Shown here piece by piece: positions 54,196-63,718 of a DNA stretch of 64,000 nt (its first letter is position 1; every line of letters begins with the position of its first letter). The notes beneath the pieces are model-generated. The model was not told the origin of the DNA. It made no database searches and saw nothing but the letters and a program-made list of their open reading frames with translations. The DNA is from Clostridium sp. D43t1_170807_H7. GTDB taxonomy: Bacteria; Bacillota; Clostridia; Clostridiales; Clostridiaceae. Position numbers and translations under genes: made by a program. Location of the stretch: contig NZ_JADNLK010000015.1 in the NCBI RefSeq assembly GCF_015555905.1, positions 1 through 64,000 on the forward strand, given 5' to 3'.

Positions 54196-54242
54196 GCTAC
54201 CTCTGAGGTCAATCCAATAAATGGATTAACCTCAGAGGTAGC
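54196..54242. repeat. 47-bp hairpin without T-run
   Basis: GCTACCTCTGAGGT pairs exactly with ACCTCAGAGGTAGC and, inside, AATCCA with TGGATT, leaving a five-base loop. It lies between the exporter stop and the DUF1450 gene. It has the place of a terminator but lacks a U-run on either strand. Confidence 0.75.
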
Positions 54243-54253
54243 CCGATTTATGT

Positions 54254-56074
54254 CTAAATTTCTACACCTTTTTTAAATTGACTATTATACAAATTCGCAT
54301 AGAATCCATCTTTAGCTAAAAGCTCATTATGTGTTCCACTTTCTATAATTTCCCCATCTTTTAAAGCTAAAATCTTATCTGCATTTTTAATAGTGCTTAA
54401 TCTATGAGCTATTACAAAGGTCGTCTTTCCTTCCATAAGCTTAAGCATTGCATTTTGAATTAATACTTCTGTTCTTGTATCTATTGAAGAAGTTGCTTCA
54501 TCTAATATTAAAATTGATGCATTTGATAAAATAGCTCTTGCAATAGCTAAAAGCTGTCTTTGCCCTTGTGATAAATTACCACCATTATCAGATAAAACTG
54601 TATCATAACCTTGTGGAAGCTGCTTTATAAAATGATGAGCATCTGCCATTTTTGCTGCTTCTATAACTTCTTCATCACTAGCATCTAATCTTCCATACCT
54701 TATATTTTCACTAACAGTCTCAGAGAATAAATAAGTATCTTGAAGTACCATTGCTACTGTTTTTCTTAAACTTTCTCTAGTTATTTCATCAATATTTTTT
54801 CCATCTATTAATATTTCTCCACTATCAATATCATAAAACTTAGTAAGTAAATTAACTATGGTAGTTTTTCCTGCTCCTGTTGGTCCAACTATTGCAATAA
54901 TTTCACCTTTCTTAGCCTCTAATGAAACATTTTTTAATATTTCTTTTCCATTAGTATAAGAGAAAGTTACATCTTTTAATTCAACATGACCTTCTATGTT
55001 ATCAATATCAACAGCCTCATCTTTGTCCTTTTCTTGCTCCTCATCAATAACTTCAAATACTCTTTCTGCCCCTGCAAGTGCACTTTGAATAGTATTAAAA
55101 AGATTCATTATTTCATTTATTGGCCTTGTAAAGTTTCTCATATATAATAAGAATGAAAATACCACTCCCACTGTAATTGTTGAACCTTTTAAAATTAGGT
55201 ATCCACCTGCAACTGAAATTATTAAATATGAAATATTATTTATAAAATTATTTATTGGTCCCATGAATGAAGAAACACCTTGAGCTATTATTGCACTTTT
55301 AGTAAGTCTTTCATTTATTTCTGAAAACTCTTTTTTAACTTTTTCTTCTTCTGAAAATAATAATACAACCTTTTGCCCAGATACCATTTCTTCAATATAT
55401 CCATTTAAACTTCCAAGTTCATTTTGTTGCTTCACAAAAAATCTTTGCGTTTTCTTAGCTAAAGTCTTTGTTACTATAAATATTAAAGGTACTGTTATCA
55501 TTCCAATTAAAGTCAATATAGGGCTCAATAAAAGCATAGCAATTAACATTCCAACTACATTAATTATTCCTGAAAATAACTGTGTTACACTTTGAGATAA
55601 AGTGGTATTTATATTATCTACATCATTAGTAAGTCTACTCATTAAATCTCCACTTGAATTACTGTCAAAATACTTAAGTGGTAATTTTTGAAGGGCAGTA
55701 AATAAATCCTTTCTTATAGTTGCTGAAACCCTTTGAGCTATTTTTAGCATAACCATATTTTGATAATATGTTGAAAATATATTAACTAAATATATTAAAA
55801 CTAGCATTATACAAATAAATGCTAACCCTTTCATATCTCCAGTTTCAATAAAATTATCTATTGTATATCCATTTAATCTTGTCCCCAAAATACTAATTAA
55901 AGTTGTTATAAAGCAAAAAACAAATACTATAAAAATGCTAATTTTCTTTTCAATTAAATATCCAATTAATCTTCTTACAGTTCCTTTGAAGTCTTTAATT
56001 TTTTCTCCCTTTTTTCTATACAGTTGCTGTGGTCCTCCCCCGGGCCTCATTTGTATTGGTCCCTTACTAGACAT
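54254..56074 (-). CDS. ABC exporter half with consensus ATP site
   Basis: 606 residues. Six membrane helices (about 40-340) and an ATPase domain: Walker A GPTGAGKTT near residue 405, signature LSQGQRQ, Walker B ILILDEATSSID with the catalytic glutamate, and H-loop FVIAHRLST. It overlaps the first ABC gene by eight bases and completes a heterodimeric multidrug-type exporter. The N-terminal 35 residues are basic and Gly/Pro-rich (MRPGGGPQQLYRKKG). Confidence 0.9.
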   Translation of the reverse strand: MSSKGPIQMRPGGGPQQLYRKKGEKIKDFKGTVRRLIGYLIEKKISIFIVFVFCFITTLISILGTRLNGYTIDNFIETGDMKGLAFICIMLVLIYLVNIFSTYYQNMVMLKIAQRVSATIRKDLFTALQKLPLKYFDSNSSGDLMSRLTNDVDNINTTLSQSVTQLFSGIINVVGMLIAMLLLSPILTLIGMITVPLIFIVTKTLAKKTQRFFVKQQNELGSLNGYIEEMVSGQKVVLLFSEEEKVKKEFSEINERLTKSAIIAQGVSSFMGPINNFINNISYLIISVAGGYLILKGSTITVGVVFSFLLYMRNFTRPINEIMNLFNTIQSALAGAERVFEVIDEEQEKDKDEAVDIDNIEGHVELKDVTFSYTNGKEILKNVSLEAKKGEIIAIVGPTGAGKTTIVNLLTKFYDIDSGEILIDGKNIDEITRESLRKTVAMVLQDTYLFSETVSENIRYGRLDASDEEVIEAAKMADAHHFIKQLPQGYDTVLSDNGGNLSQGQRQLLAIARAILSNASILILDEATSSIDTRTEVLIQNAMLKLMEGKTTFVIAHRLSTIKNADKILALKDGEIIESGTHNELLAKDGFYANLYNSQFKKGVEI

Positions 56075-57797
56075 TTAAAACCGCCTCCTCTCCTAATTGT
56101 GATATAGCAATACTTCTATATATTTCACAAATTTTAATAAGTTCCTCATGAGTACCTATAGCAGCAATTTCTCCGTTATCTAAAACTATTATCTTATCTA
56201 AATCCATTACAGCACCTATTCTTTGTGCTATAAGAAATACAGTAGCATCTTTCATTCTATTCTTAATTGATTTCTGTAACTTTGATTCTGTTGCCATATC
56301 TAAAGCACTACTTGAATCGTCTAAAATCAATATCTTAGGATTTTTTATTAAAGTTCTAGCAATAGAAACCCTTTGCTTTTGGCCTCCTGATAAATTTTTA
56401 CCTCTTTGTCCAACTTCCCTATTGTATCCTTCATTACTTGAAGTTATAAATTCAAATGCCTGAGAATCTTTTGTTGCCCTATCCATCATTTCTTCATTAG
56501 CATTTTCCATACCAAATCTTAAATTATCTGCAATACTTCCTGAAAAAAGAATTGTATCTTGAAGAACAACACCAATAATTTTTCTTAAATCATTTATTTT
56601 TAAATTTCTTACATCTTTATTTCCAATCATTACAGAGCCAGAGGTTGTATCATATAGTCTTGGAATAAGTGATATTAATGAACTTTTTCCACTACCAGTA
56701 GCCCCTATAATACCTATCTTTTCACCTTCTTTTGCTTTAAATGATATTCCCTTTAATACATAATCACCATCTTTATTGTATTTAAAATAAACATCCTTAA
56801 ATTCAACATCAAATTTATCTATTTCATCTGTATCTTCTCTATCCTTTATTGATGATTCCACATCTAAAACTTCATTAATTCTATCTGCAGATACCTTTGC
56901 TCTAGAAAAATTAATGATACTCATTATCAACATATTTAAAGAATTCATTATTTGAACTAAGTAATTAATAAATGCCATTATCTTACCTATCTCTAATGAA
57001 CCATTATTAACATAATTTCCACCAAACCAAAGTATAGCTACAACACTTAAGTTCATTATTAATGTAACTAATGGCCATAAAAGTATAGTTACACTTTGAG
57101 CTTTAATACTGATATCCATTAATTCATAATTTGCAGAATTAAATTTTCTTCTCATCTTATCTTCTATTGCAAATGCCTTAATAACTCTAACTCCAAGTAA
57201 ATTTTCTCTCATAACTAAATTTACATTATCTATTTTCTTTTGCATTCCTGTAAAAAATGGAATAGATCTTGATGTAATCAAAATTACACTTAATACTATT
57301 AATGGTATTACTACTAAAAAAATTATTGATAACTTAATACTAATAGTAAGTGACATTATAATTCCGCCTAAGCAAATAAGAGGTGACCTTACCATTCCTC
57401 TAAGTGCCATCATAACCATATTTTGAACCTGAGTTACATCATTAGTTAACCTAGTAATAAGTGATGAAGTCTTAAATTTATCTATTTCTAAAAATGATAA
57501 ACTTTGTATTTTATCAAATAATCCTTGCCTCATATTTTTTCCCATAGTCATTGAAGCAAAAGTTGAAAATAATCCACAAAGCATTCCACCTAATACTCCT
57601 ATAAAAGCAACTACTATCATTTTAAATCCAACATTTAAAACATAACTAATATCGCCATTTGCAACACCTATATCTATAATATCAGACATAAGTTTAGGTT
57701 GATTTAGATCCATTATAACTTCGATAAACATCATTAAAGGTGCTAATATTACATAAATAATTGCACTACCTTTAATGTATTTTAGTAGTTTAATCAT
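56067..57797 (-). CDS. ABC exporter half with degenerate ATP site
   Basis: 576 residues. Six membrane helices, then Walker A GATGSGKSS, signature LSGGQKQR, Walker B ILILDDSSSALD with aspartate where the catalytic glutamate normally is, and AQR where the H-loop histidine should be. This asymmetry is typical of heterodimeric exporters such as BmrCD/TM287-288, where one site binds but does not hydrolyse ATP well. The start at 57797 lies nine bases after GGTG; the earlier ATG at 57812 is inside the MarR reading frame. Confidence 0.9.
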   Translation of the reverse strand: MIKLLKYIKGSAIIYVILAPLMMFIEVIMDLNQPKLMSDIIDIGVANGDISYVLNVGFKMIVVAFIGVLGGMLCGLFSTFASMTMGKNMRQGLFDKIQSLSFLEIDKFKTSSLITRLTNDVTQVQNMVMMALRGMVRSPLICLGGIIMSLTISIKLSIIFLVVIPLIVLSVILITSRSIPFFTGMQKKIDNVNLVMRENLLGVRVIKAFAIEDKMRRKFNSANYELMDISIKAQSVTILLWPLVTLIMNLSVVAILWFGGNYVNNGSLEIGKIMAFINYLVQIMNSLNMLIMSIINFSRAKVSADRINEVLDVESSIKDREDTDEIDKFDVEFKDVYFKYNKDGDYVLKGISFKAKEGEKIGIIGATGSGKSSLISLIPRLYDTTSGSVMIGNKDVRNLKINDLRKIIGVVLQDTILFSGSIADNLRFGMENANEEMMDRATKDSQAFEFITSSNEGYNREVGQRGKNLSGGQKQRVSIARTLIKNPKILILDDSSSALDMATESKLQKSIKNRMKDATVFLIAQRIGAVMDLDKIIVLDNGEIAAIGTHEELIKICEIYRSIAISQLGEEAVLNV

Positions 57798-58230
57798 TTT
57801 TCTTTTCACCATCCTTATTTAAATTATTATACATTCTCTCAAAGAAGTTCTTAAGCTGTTTCATTTCTTCCTCATTAAAATCACTAAAGCAGTCTCTTTC
57901 AATTTGAGAAATAACTTTTTGTGAATTAACTTGAACTCTTCTTCCCTTTTCAGTTAAATATACATTAATTATTCTTCTATCATCCTTATTAGGTCTTCTT
58001 TCAACAAATCCTACCTTCTCCATTATTGATAAAATACTTGTCACTGTTGCAGCTTCAATATTGCAATTTTTAGCTATATCCTTTTGTATGCTTCCATCAT
58101 GTTCCACTAAATAATCTAAAATTTTAGGTTGCCCCTTAGAAATTTCAAGCTTCTTAAATTCATCATGACATCTTCTCCAATGGGCTTTTTTTACCTTCAT
58201 AAATTCTTTAATTAATTCTCCTTCTTTCAT
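57790..58230 (-). CDS. MarR family regulator
   Basis: 146 residues with the winged helix (IQKDIAKNCNIEAATVTSIL, then KVGFVERRPNKDDRRIINVY) and dimer helices at both ends. First gene of the ABC exporter operon, overlapping it by eight bases. A promoter and palindromic operator lie directly upstream, so it likely represses its own operon until a ligand binds. Confidence 0.92.
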   Translation of the reverse strand: MKEGELIKEFMKVKKAHWRRCHDEFKKLEISKGQPKILDYLVEHDGSIQKDIAKNCNIEAATVTSILSIMEKVGFVERRPNKDDRRIINVYLTEKGRRVQVNSQKVISQIERDCFSDFNEEEMKQLKNFFERMYNNLNKDGEKKND

Positions 58231-58267
58231 ACTATTACCTCACTAAAATCAATCATAATTCACAAAA

Positions 58268-58300
58268 TAATTAGACATCTAATAATTAGATATCTAATTA
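58268..58300. promoter_or_regulatory. MarR operator
   Basis: TAATTAGACATCTAAT and ATTAGATATCTAATTA form a 33-base palindrome with one central base and one mismatch pair, immediately downstream of the -10 box of the MarR-ABC operon. Confidence 0.75.
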
Positions 58301-58302
58301 TT

Positions 58303-58331
58303 ATTATAGTTCTATCACTTTTATCAGTCAA
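58303..58331 (-). promoter_or_regulatory. promoter of the MarR-ABC operon
   Basis: TTGACT (58326-58331) and TATAAT (58303-58308) on the minus strand are 17 bases apart. 58332-58585 shows only AT-rich sequence without a gene. Confidence 0.8.
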
Positions 58332-58600
58332 TATCTAAATTACCCATTAAAACTTAGCTACATGATTCTGAAAATTAATAGATACTATGGTATTACTTTT
58401 AAATATATATTTTCCTAAATAAAATATTAATATCCACTTTATTTAAAATAACTGCCAACATTTTCTCAAATAAGAATATTTTTATTTTATAAGGATAAAA
58501 TAATCTAAGATAAAAAAGTAATATTGTTAAGCTAATATAATCTACACTCCTACAATTATATAACTTAACATATCACTTAATATATAGAGGAGGATTAATT

Positions 58601-58759
58601 ATGAAACATAATGAAAGCATCGGCTGTACTGTTACTGAATGTAAATTTCATTGCCAAGATGATAATTATTGTACATTAAATCACATTCAAGTTGTTACTC
58701 ACACTAGTTGTGCATCTAGTAAAGAATGTACCGATTGTGGTAGCTTTGTAAAAAAATAA
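58601..58759 (+). CDS. DUF1540 domain small Cys-rich protein
   Basis: 52 residues: CTVTECKFHCQDDNYCTLNH and then CASSKECTDCGSFVKK, the cysteine pattern of DUF1540, probably metal-binding. AGAGGAGG precedes the ATG. Such proteins are common in spore-formers, and their role is unknown. A terminator follows. Confidence 0.85.
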   Translation: MKHNESIGCTVTECKFHCQDDNYCTLNHIQVVTHTSCASSKECTDCGSFVKK

Positions 58760-58770
58760 TATTACTTATA

Positions 58771-58826
58771 TAAAAGCTTCAAGTATAATGGGTAGTCCTA
58801 AGCTACCCTATTTTAAGCTTTTTGCT
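58771..58826 (+). terminator. terminator of the DUF1540 gene
   Basis: AAAAGCTT and AAGCTTTTT form the outer stem with an inner ATGGGTAG/CTACCCTAT stem. Confidence 0.8.
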
Positions 58827-58894
58827 TAATAATAAATAAAATTCTAATTTTTTAAACATACTAAATATTATTGATATTTTAAGGAGTGAAACAA

Positions 58895-59554
58895 ATGAAA
58901 AAAATTATAAGCTTTCTTCTAGCAATATTAACTTTACTATCTATGATACTTTATAATTTACCAGTATCTGCAGCTTGTATAGAAAACCCTTACTCACAGT
59001 TTATAGATGATCCATATTATGAAGTTACATCTAACTATATTAACGGCATAGTATCTAAACTATCTAAACTTCCTGCTTCAGGTAACGTTTGTATAGATTA
59101 TTTAGGAGAAGAAATCTTATTACATAGAGCTATATTATTTGCCACTTATAATATAGAAAGCTACTCAAGTAATCCTGAGTTAACTGATATTAGTGAGGAT
59201 ATAATTGACAACTATACTGGTGAATTAAAAGAAATGAGAATTGAATTATCTAAATTAATTGATACTTATGGTAAAAATACGGAACAATTAAAAGACGATA
59301 CTGAATATATAAAGCAATATAAAGCAATTATAGATAAGCTTCAAAAAGACTTAGCAGAAGTTAAAACTTCAGACAGTAATGAAATTGCATATATAAAACA
59401 AGCAATTGCAATTTTACAAGCATCTTATTCTATTTCATCACTTGATAATAAATGTGCTAAAAGTGATCTAGTTAAAGAAATTTCTAAGAATGAGCTTACA
59501 AATACCCAAGCTTATATTTCTAGATTAAAAACAGTTGAATCTGCTTTACAATAG
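58895..59554 (+). CDS. secreted helical protein, DUF305-like
   Basis: 219 residues. Signal peptide about 1-27 ending VSAA. The mature part is helical: GEEILLHRAILFATYNIESY, then NPELTDISEDIIDN and ELKEMRIEL resemble the DUF305 ferritin-like helical pattern, twice. Function unknown. AAGGAG lies eight bases from ATG 58895; the GTG at 58886 is inside the site. Confidence 0.65.
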   Translation: MKKIISFLLAILTLLSMILYNLPVSAACIENPYSQFIDDPYYEVTSNYINGIVSKLSKLPASGNVCIDYLGEEILLHRAILFATYNIESYSSNPELTDISEDIIDNYTGELKEMRIELSKLIDTYGKNTEQLKDDTEYIKQYKAIIDKLQKDLAEVKTSDSNEIAYIKQAIAILQASYSISSLDNKCAKSDLVKEISKNELTNTQAYISRLKTVESALQ

Positions 59555-59565
59555 TTAAAAAATTA

Positions 59566-59595
59566 AGAAGTTAAGTGAAAAACTTAACTTCTTAA
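59566..59595. terminator. bidirectional terminator
   Basis: AAGAAGTTAAG and CTTAACTTCTT with a seven-base loop, between convergent genes. Confidence 0.8.
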
Positions 59596-59622
59596 CTAAA
59601 ATATATTTAATCTCATTATTTC

Positions 59623-60453
59623 TTAAAATTTTAATTTTTTAAAGGCCATAGGATAAACTCCTATTCCAATTAAACTTATTAATGAATATCTTATAAATGA
59701 GAATATTGTTCCACTTGGTAATAGTACTTTTAATCCAACTTGTAATACTAATAGTATTAATACTCCTAATAACACTCTTATTATCTTATTTCCTTTACTT
59801 CCTTCTGTTGAAAAATTAACATATTTCTTTTCAATATATATTCCAATTATAAATCCTAGATAAGTTCCCATTCCTTTAATAAAGTCCGCAGAATGTGCAA
59901 AAGTTAATGCAGGAATAAATATTACAAATGTTATTACATATAACAACATTTTATTTTCAAATCTATTGTATAACTTATAACATACTAGAGATGTTAATAC
60001 CCCCAAGATTCCTCCCACTATAACGTCTTTTGGATAATGAACTCCTAAGTATAATCTAGAAAATCCAACTAAAATAATCATTACGGTTGCAATAATGTAC
60101 ATTACTCTCTTCTTCAAATAAATTGCCATAGCTCCATAAAATGAAGATGCACTTTGGGTATGACCACTAGGAAATGAATATCCAGTTGCTGTTTGTTCCC
60201 TTAATGTTCTAATCCCCTCTTCCCCTATTGGTCTTTTCATTTTAAAAATATCTTTTATTGTATTATTTAAAAGTACACTAGTTAAAACAGCGTATGCAAT
60301 ATACTCTCCAAATTTTTTATCTAATGTCCAATAAATAATTGATATTATTGATATTAATACTACCTGTTCACCACATATAGTTATAATTTGAAATATAAAA
60401 TCAAAAAATGGATTTGCTATACTTTGAATATGTCTTAAAATTTCTAACTCCAT
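59623..60453 (-). CDS. PAP2 family membrane phosphatase
   Basis: 276 residues. Phosphatase motifs KMKRPIGEEG near residue 72, SFPSGHTQS near 93 and SRLYLGVHYPKD near 140 lie between membrane helices; further helices follow. Members dephosphorylate undecaprenyl diphosphate or lipid phosphates at the outer face. GGAGG lies five bases ahead of ATG 60453; the ATG at 60465 overlaps the site. Confidence 0.88.
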   Translation of the reverse strand: MELEILRHIQSIANPFFDFIFQIITICGEQVVLISIISIIYWTLDKKFGEYIAYAVLTSVLLNNTIKDIFKMKRPIGEEGIRTLREQTATGYSFPSGHTQSASSFYGAMAIYLKKRVMYIIATVMIILVGFSRLYLGVHYPKDVIVGGILGVLTSLVCYKLYNRFENKMLLYVITFVIFIPALTFAHSADFIKGMGTYLGFIIGIYIEKKYVNFSTEGSKGNKIIRVLLGVLILLVLQVGLKVLLPSGTIFSFIRYSLISLIGIGVYPMAFKKLKF

Positions 60454-60468
60454 AAATTCCTCCATCTA

Positions 60469-61659
60469 TTAATGGTTAAAAAGCTTCTTTCTTGACTCTT
60501 TATATATAGCTTCTAAAGCATATGCCACATATAATTCAGTACTTATCAATACAGCTTTTTCATCTATATTAAATTTATCATTATGATTTGGATAGTCTCT
60601 TCCTATTTCTTCATTACCAGCGCCTACAAAAACAAATACTCCTGGAATTCTTTTTTGATATATAGAAAAATCTTCTCCTAACATCATTCTTGGCACTTTT
60701 ATAATATCTTTTTCATCAAATATTTTCTTAGCAGCATCTAAAGCTGTTTTTACTGCTTCACCATCATTAATTACTGCTGGATGATGTGCAACATCATATT
60801 CAACACTTGCAGTTGCTCCATATGCTAATGCTGTACTATATGCAATTCTTTTAATTGATTTTTGAATATGTTTAGCTGTTGTTGCATTAAAAGTTCTTAT
60901 TGTACCTTCTATTATAGCATCACCAGAAATAATATTATGAGTTTCTCCTGATTGAATATGTCCTATTGTTACTACTGCAGAATTAACCGGATCTATTTCC
61001 CTACTAATTATAGATTGTAGATTCATTACTATAGCTGCACAAACTAAAGTAGCATCAACACATTGGTGTGGCTTACCTGCATGACCTGATTTTCCTGTAA
61101 CTTTTATTGTAAATTTATTTGATGCAGCCATTCTTGGTCCCTCTTCTATAGAAATTTTGCCACATTCTATATCTCCAAATACATGTAATCCGAAAATTTC
61201 ATCTACATCATCTAAATATCCATGTTCAGAAATTAACTTTGCTCCACATGAATTTTCTTCACCTGGTTGAAATATAAGAATAATCTTTCCTGGAATACTA
61301 TCCTCATATTTTTTTAATATCATAGCAGCTCCAAGTAATGATGCCATATGTGCATCATGTCCACAAGCATGCATTATCCCCTTATTTTCTGAAGCATATC
61401 TAACCTCTGTCCTTTCTTGTATCTTTAAGGCATCCATATCTGATCTTAATGCAATTACTCTACCATCTCCTTTACCAATAGTAGCAACTACCTCTGTTTT
61501 TATTCCTTCTTCATATTTAACACCTATTTTATCTAATTCTTCTTTAATTCTTTTAGATGTTCTATATTCTTCCATACTTAATTCAGGATACTTATGAAAG
61601 TCCTTTCTTAATGAAATTATATAATTACTTATAAGTTTTGTCTCTTTTAATATATCCAT
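60469..61659 (-). CDS. M20 family amidohydrolase/carboxypeptidase
   Basis: 396 residues. Metal motifs HACGHDAHMA near residue 95, FQPGEENSCGA near 130 and LHVFGDIECG near 158; dimerisation domain 185-300. Matches the IAA-amino acid hydrolase/N-acyl amino acid amidohydrolase branch; exact substrate unknown. GGGAGGAATG precedes the ATG. It is followed 15 bases on by the PAP2 gene, so the two may be cotranscribed. Confidence 0.9.
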   Translation of the reverse strand: MDILKETKLISNYIISLRKDFHKYPELSMEEYRTSKRIKEELDKIGVKYEEGIKTEVVATIGKGDGRVIALRSDMDALKIQERTEVRYASENKGIMHACGHDAHMASLLGAAMILKKYEDSIPGKIILIFQPGEENSCGAKLISEHGYLDDVDEIFGLHVFGDIECGKISIEEGPRMAASNKFTIKVTGKSGHAGKPHQCVDATLVCAAIVMNLQSIISREIDPVNSAVVTIGHIQSGETHNIISGDAIIEGTIRTFNATTAKHIQKSIKRIAYSTALAYGATASVEYDVAHHPAVINDGEAVKTALDAAKKIFDEKDIIKVPRMMLGEDFSIYQKRIPGVFVFVGAGNEEIGRDYPNHNDKFNIDEKAVLISTELYVAYALEAIYKESRKKLFNH

Positions 61660-61788
61660 ACTCCATTCCTCCCTTTATAAATTATATAATTTTATGGAAA
61701 TATTGTATATTATTTTAAATAAATTATTTGATTATTTGTAAATATATGGTAATATTTTTATGTTAAGTAATTTATGTGAGGTGAAATT

Positions 61789-62526
61789 ATGAAAAGAAAA
61801 CTATTAATTTTAAGTTGTACTGTTGCTTTATGCTTATCCTTAACATCCTGTGGATTAAAAAGTGCAATTACTGGAGATAAAACAGCTAGTACTGATGATT
61901 CAAATGCTACAGAAACTATTTCTGAAAATGGGGATGACGTAACAAATACTGAGACTACTGAGGAAGATACTAATACTGCCTCTGATAAAGAAACTTCTGA
62001 TGATGCAATTTTAACTAATAATAATTCATTTGTAGAAACTAACACTTCTACTTCTGATGTTACTCCAAATAAATCTGCAATTTCATCAACTACTAATACA
62101 GTTAATAGAGATTGTAGAGTCTTTTACTTTAATAAAGTAGATCTTAAAACTTATTGTATTGATACAAGTGTCACAGTTACTGATAACGCCTTTGTTACTG
62201 CATTAACAGAAAAATTATATTCAGCTCCTAATAACAATAACAACTTTGTTGTATTATCTACGGATTACGGAGTAAGCTCTGCAACATTAAATTATGATAC
62301 TAATGTCTTAACTGTTGTATTTAATGAGAACTTTATTAAAGATATGGAACTTTCTACTGAAATAGCTAATGGAGTTATAAGTGCAGTAGTAAATACTTAT
62401 GGATATAATTATGGTGTAGATAAAGTTGCTGTTTATTTTGGAGATGAATTATATACCGGTCTTGATGGTACATCAGCTGCTGGATACTCTACAGTAAATT
62501 ATAGTGATGTATTAAAACTTGATTAG
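61789..62526 (+). CDS. GerMN domain lipoprotein
   Basis: 245 residues. Lipoprotein signal ending LTSCG near residue 22; an acidic Thr/Ser/Asp linker (about 30-105); and a C-terminal GerMN domain with VFYFNKVDLKTYCI, FVTALTEKLYSAP and VFNENFIKD. In spore-formers GerM-type proteins act in sporulation and germination; other GerMN lipoproteins have unknown roles. GTGAGGTG precedes the ATG. A terminator follows. Confidence 0.85.
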   Translation: MKRKLLILSCTVALCLSLTSCGLKSAITGDKTASTDDSNATETISENGDDVTNTETTEEDTNTASDKETSDDAILTNNNSFVETNTSTSDVTPNKSAISSTTNTVNRDCRVFYFNKVDLKTYCIDTSVTVTDNAFVTALTEKLYSAPNNNNNFVVLSTDYGVSSATLNYDTNVLTVVFNENFIKDMELSTEIANGVISAVVNTYGYNYGVDKVAVYFGDELYTGLDGTSAAGYSTVNYSDVLKLD

Positions 62527-62536
62527 TAAATAATTA

Positions 62537-62579
62537 AGCAGTAAATAGGTTAACATAACTTTTAATCTATTTACTGCTT
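62537..62579. terminator. bidirectional terminator
   Basis: AGCAGTAAATAG and CTATTTACTGCT flank a loop with further pairing (GTTAA/TTTAAT). Confidence 0.8.
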
Positions 62580-62584
62580 AAATC

Positions 62585-63547
62585 CTAATGATTTTTCATA
62601 GTTGTAAAGAAATTTCTTTTGATTAATAAAAATTCTTCCATATCATTTAAAAATTGAAGTAATTGAGCTCTACTTTCAAACTCATCTCTAGTCTTTGGTA
62701 ATTCCATTTTTTTAAATTCACTTCTTAAAATATCTAAATCCCTTAATAATGATTTGCAATCATTCATTTCACGTATATTTTCTGCAACACATAAAGTAAA
62801 CTCTGCCATAACATTCATTTGTTCAACAGGTATATTAAACCTCTGAAAATGTAATCTCATTCTTTTTATTGTATCAAACTGATTAATTCTCATATTTATA
62901 TAGTCTGTATAATATGATGAACTTTTAAAAAAGTGGTTATTTACTATCTTATAAGCAGTTTCCTTACTTTCATATAATCGCTTTTCAACTTCATTTATAA
63001 GCTTTTGCTCATCAATATCTACTGTATGAGTTATTAATGACTTTGCCATTTTACTTATTATAATTCTATAATGTTCTTCAATCCACTCTTTATCATCCTT
63101 AAATTTATCCTCAAGAGAAGGCATAAAAATATTAGCAATTGCAGCTACACCTATTCCAATTATCATTAGTAATATTTCGTTAAAAATTAGTGCAATTGTT
63201 ATATTATTTGCAACTAAAAAATGTGTTGATAAAACTACTGATGGTACCATTCCTTCTTGTACTTTTAATCTTGAAGTAAGTGGTATTAAAATTATTAAAA
63301 ACAATCCAAAAATCAATGCTCTATTTCCTAATAAACTATATAGAATTACTGATAATAAAATTCCCATGCTACAGGCAACTATTCTTTTGTAACTTATAAT
63401 TAATGCCTTTTTTCTAGTATCTTGTATACTTAATATAGCAATGACAGCTCCAACTGTTGCATATTGTAAACCTAATATATTACCTATAATTAATGCTATA
63501 GTTGCTGATATTGCCATTTTAAATGCTAAATTATATATGTACTTCAA
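62585..63547 (-). CDS. aromatic acid exporter/FUSC-type membrane protein
   Basis: 320 residues. Six membrane helices (about 10-140) start with the typical MAISATIALIIGNILGLQYA and a VLSIQDTRKKAL-like segment, followed by a ~180-residue cytosolic helical domain. Members of the FUSC/ArAE group export aromatic acids. TTG start ten bases after GAGGGG. Single gene. Confidence 0.85.
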   Translation of the reverse strand: MKYIYNLAFKMAISATIALIIGNILGLQYATVGAVIAILSIQDTRKKALIISYKRIVACSMGILLSVILYSLLGNRALIFGLFLIILIPLTSRLKVQEGMVPSVVLSTHFLVANNITIALIFNEILLMIIGIGVAAIANIFMPSLEDKFKDDKEWIEEHYRIIISKMAKSLITHTVDIDEQKLINEVEKRLYESKETAYKIVNNHFFKSSSYYTDYINMRINQFDTIKRMRLHFQRFNIPVEQMNVMAEFTLCVAENIREMNDCKSLLRDLDILRSEFKKMELPKTRDEFESRAQLLQFLNDMEEFLLIKRNFFTTMKNH

Positions 63548-63718
63548 AGTCTTTCATCCCCTCTGTTTATATATTCCATATTATATAATAAGAATTAAAT
63601 ATATAAAATACAATTTTTCCTGTAGATTAAACATACTACTTGAAGTCATAAAATTTCTATCCCATTTTATTTCTATAAATAATTTAACCTTATAAAGTCC
63701 ATCATCTTTTGTATATCA

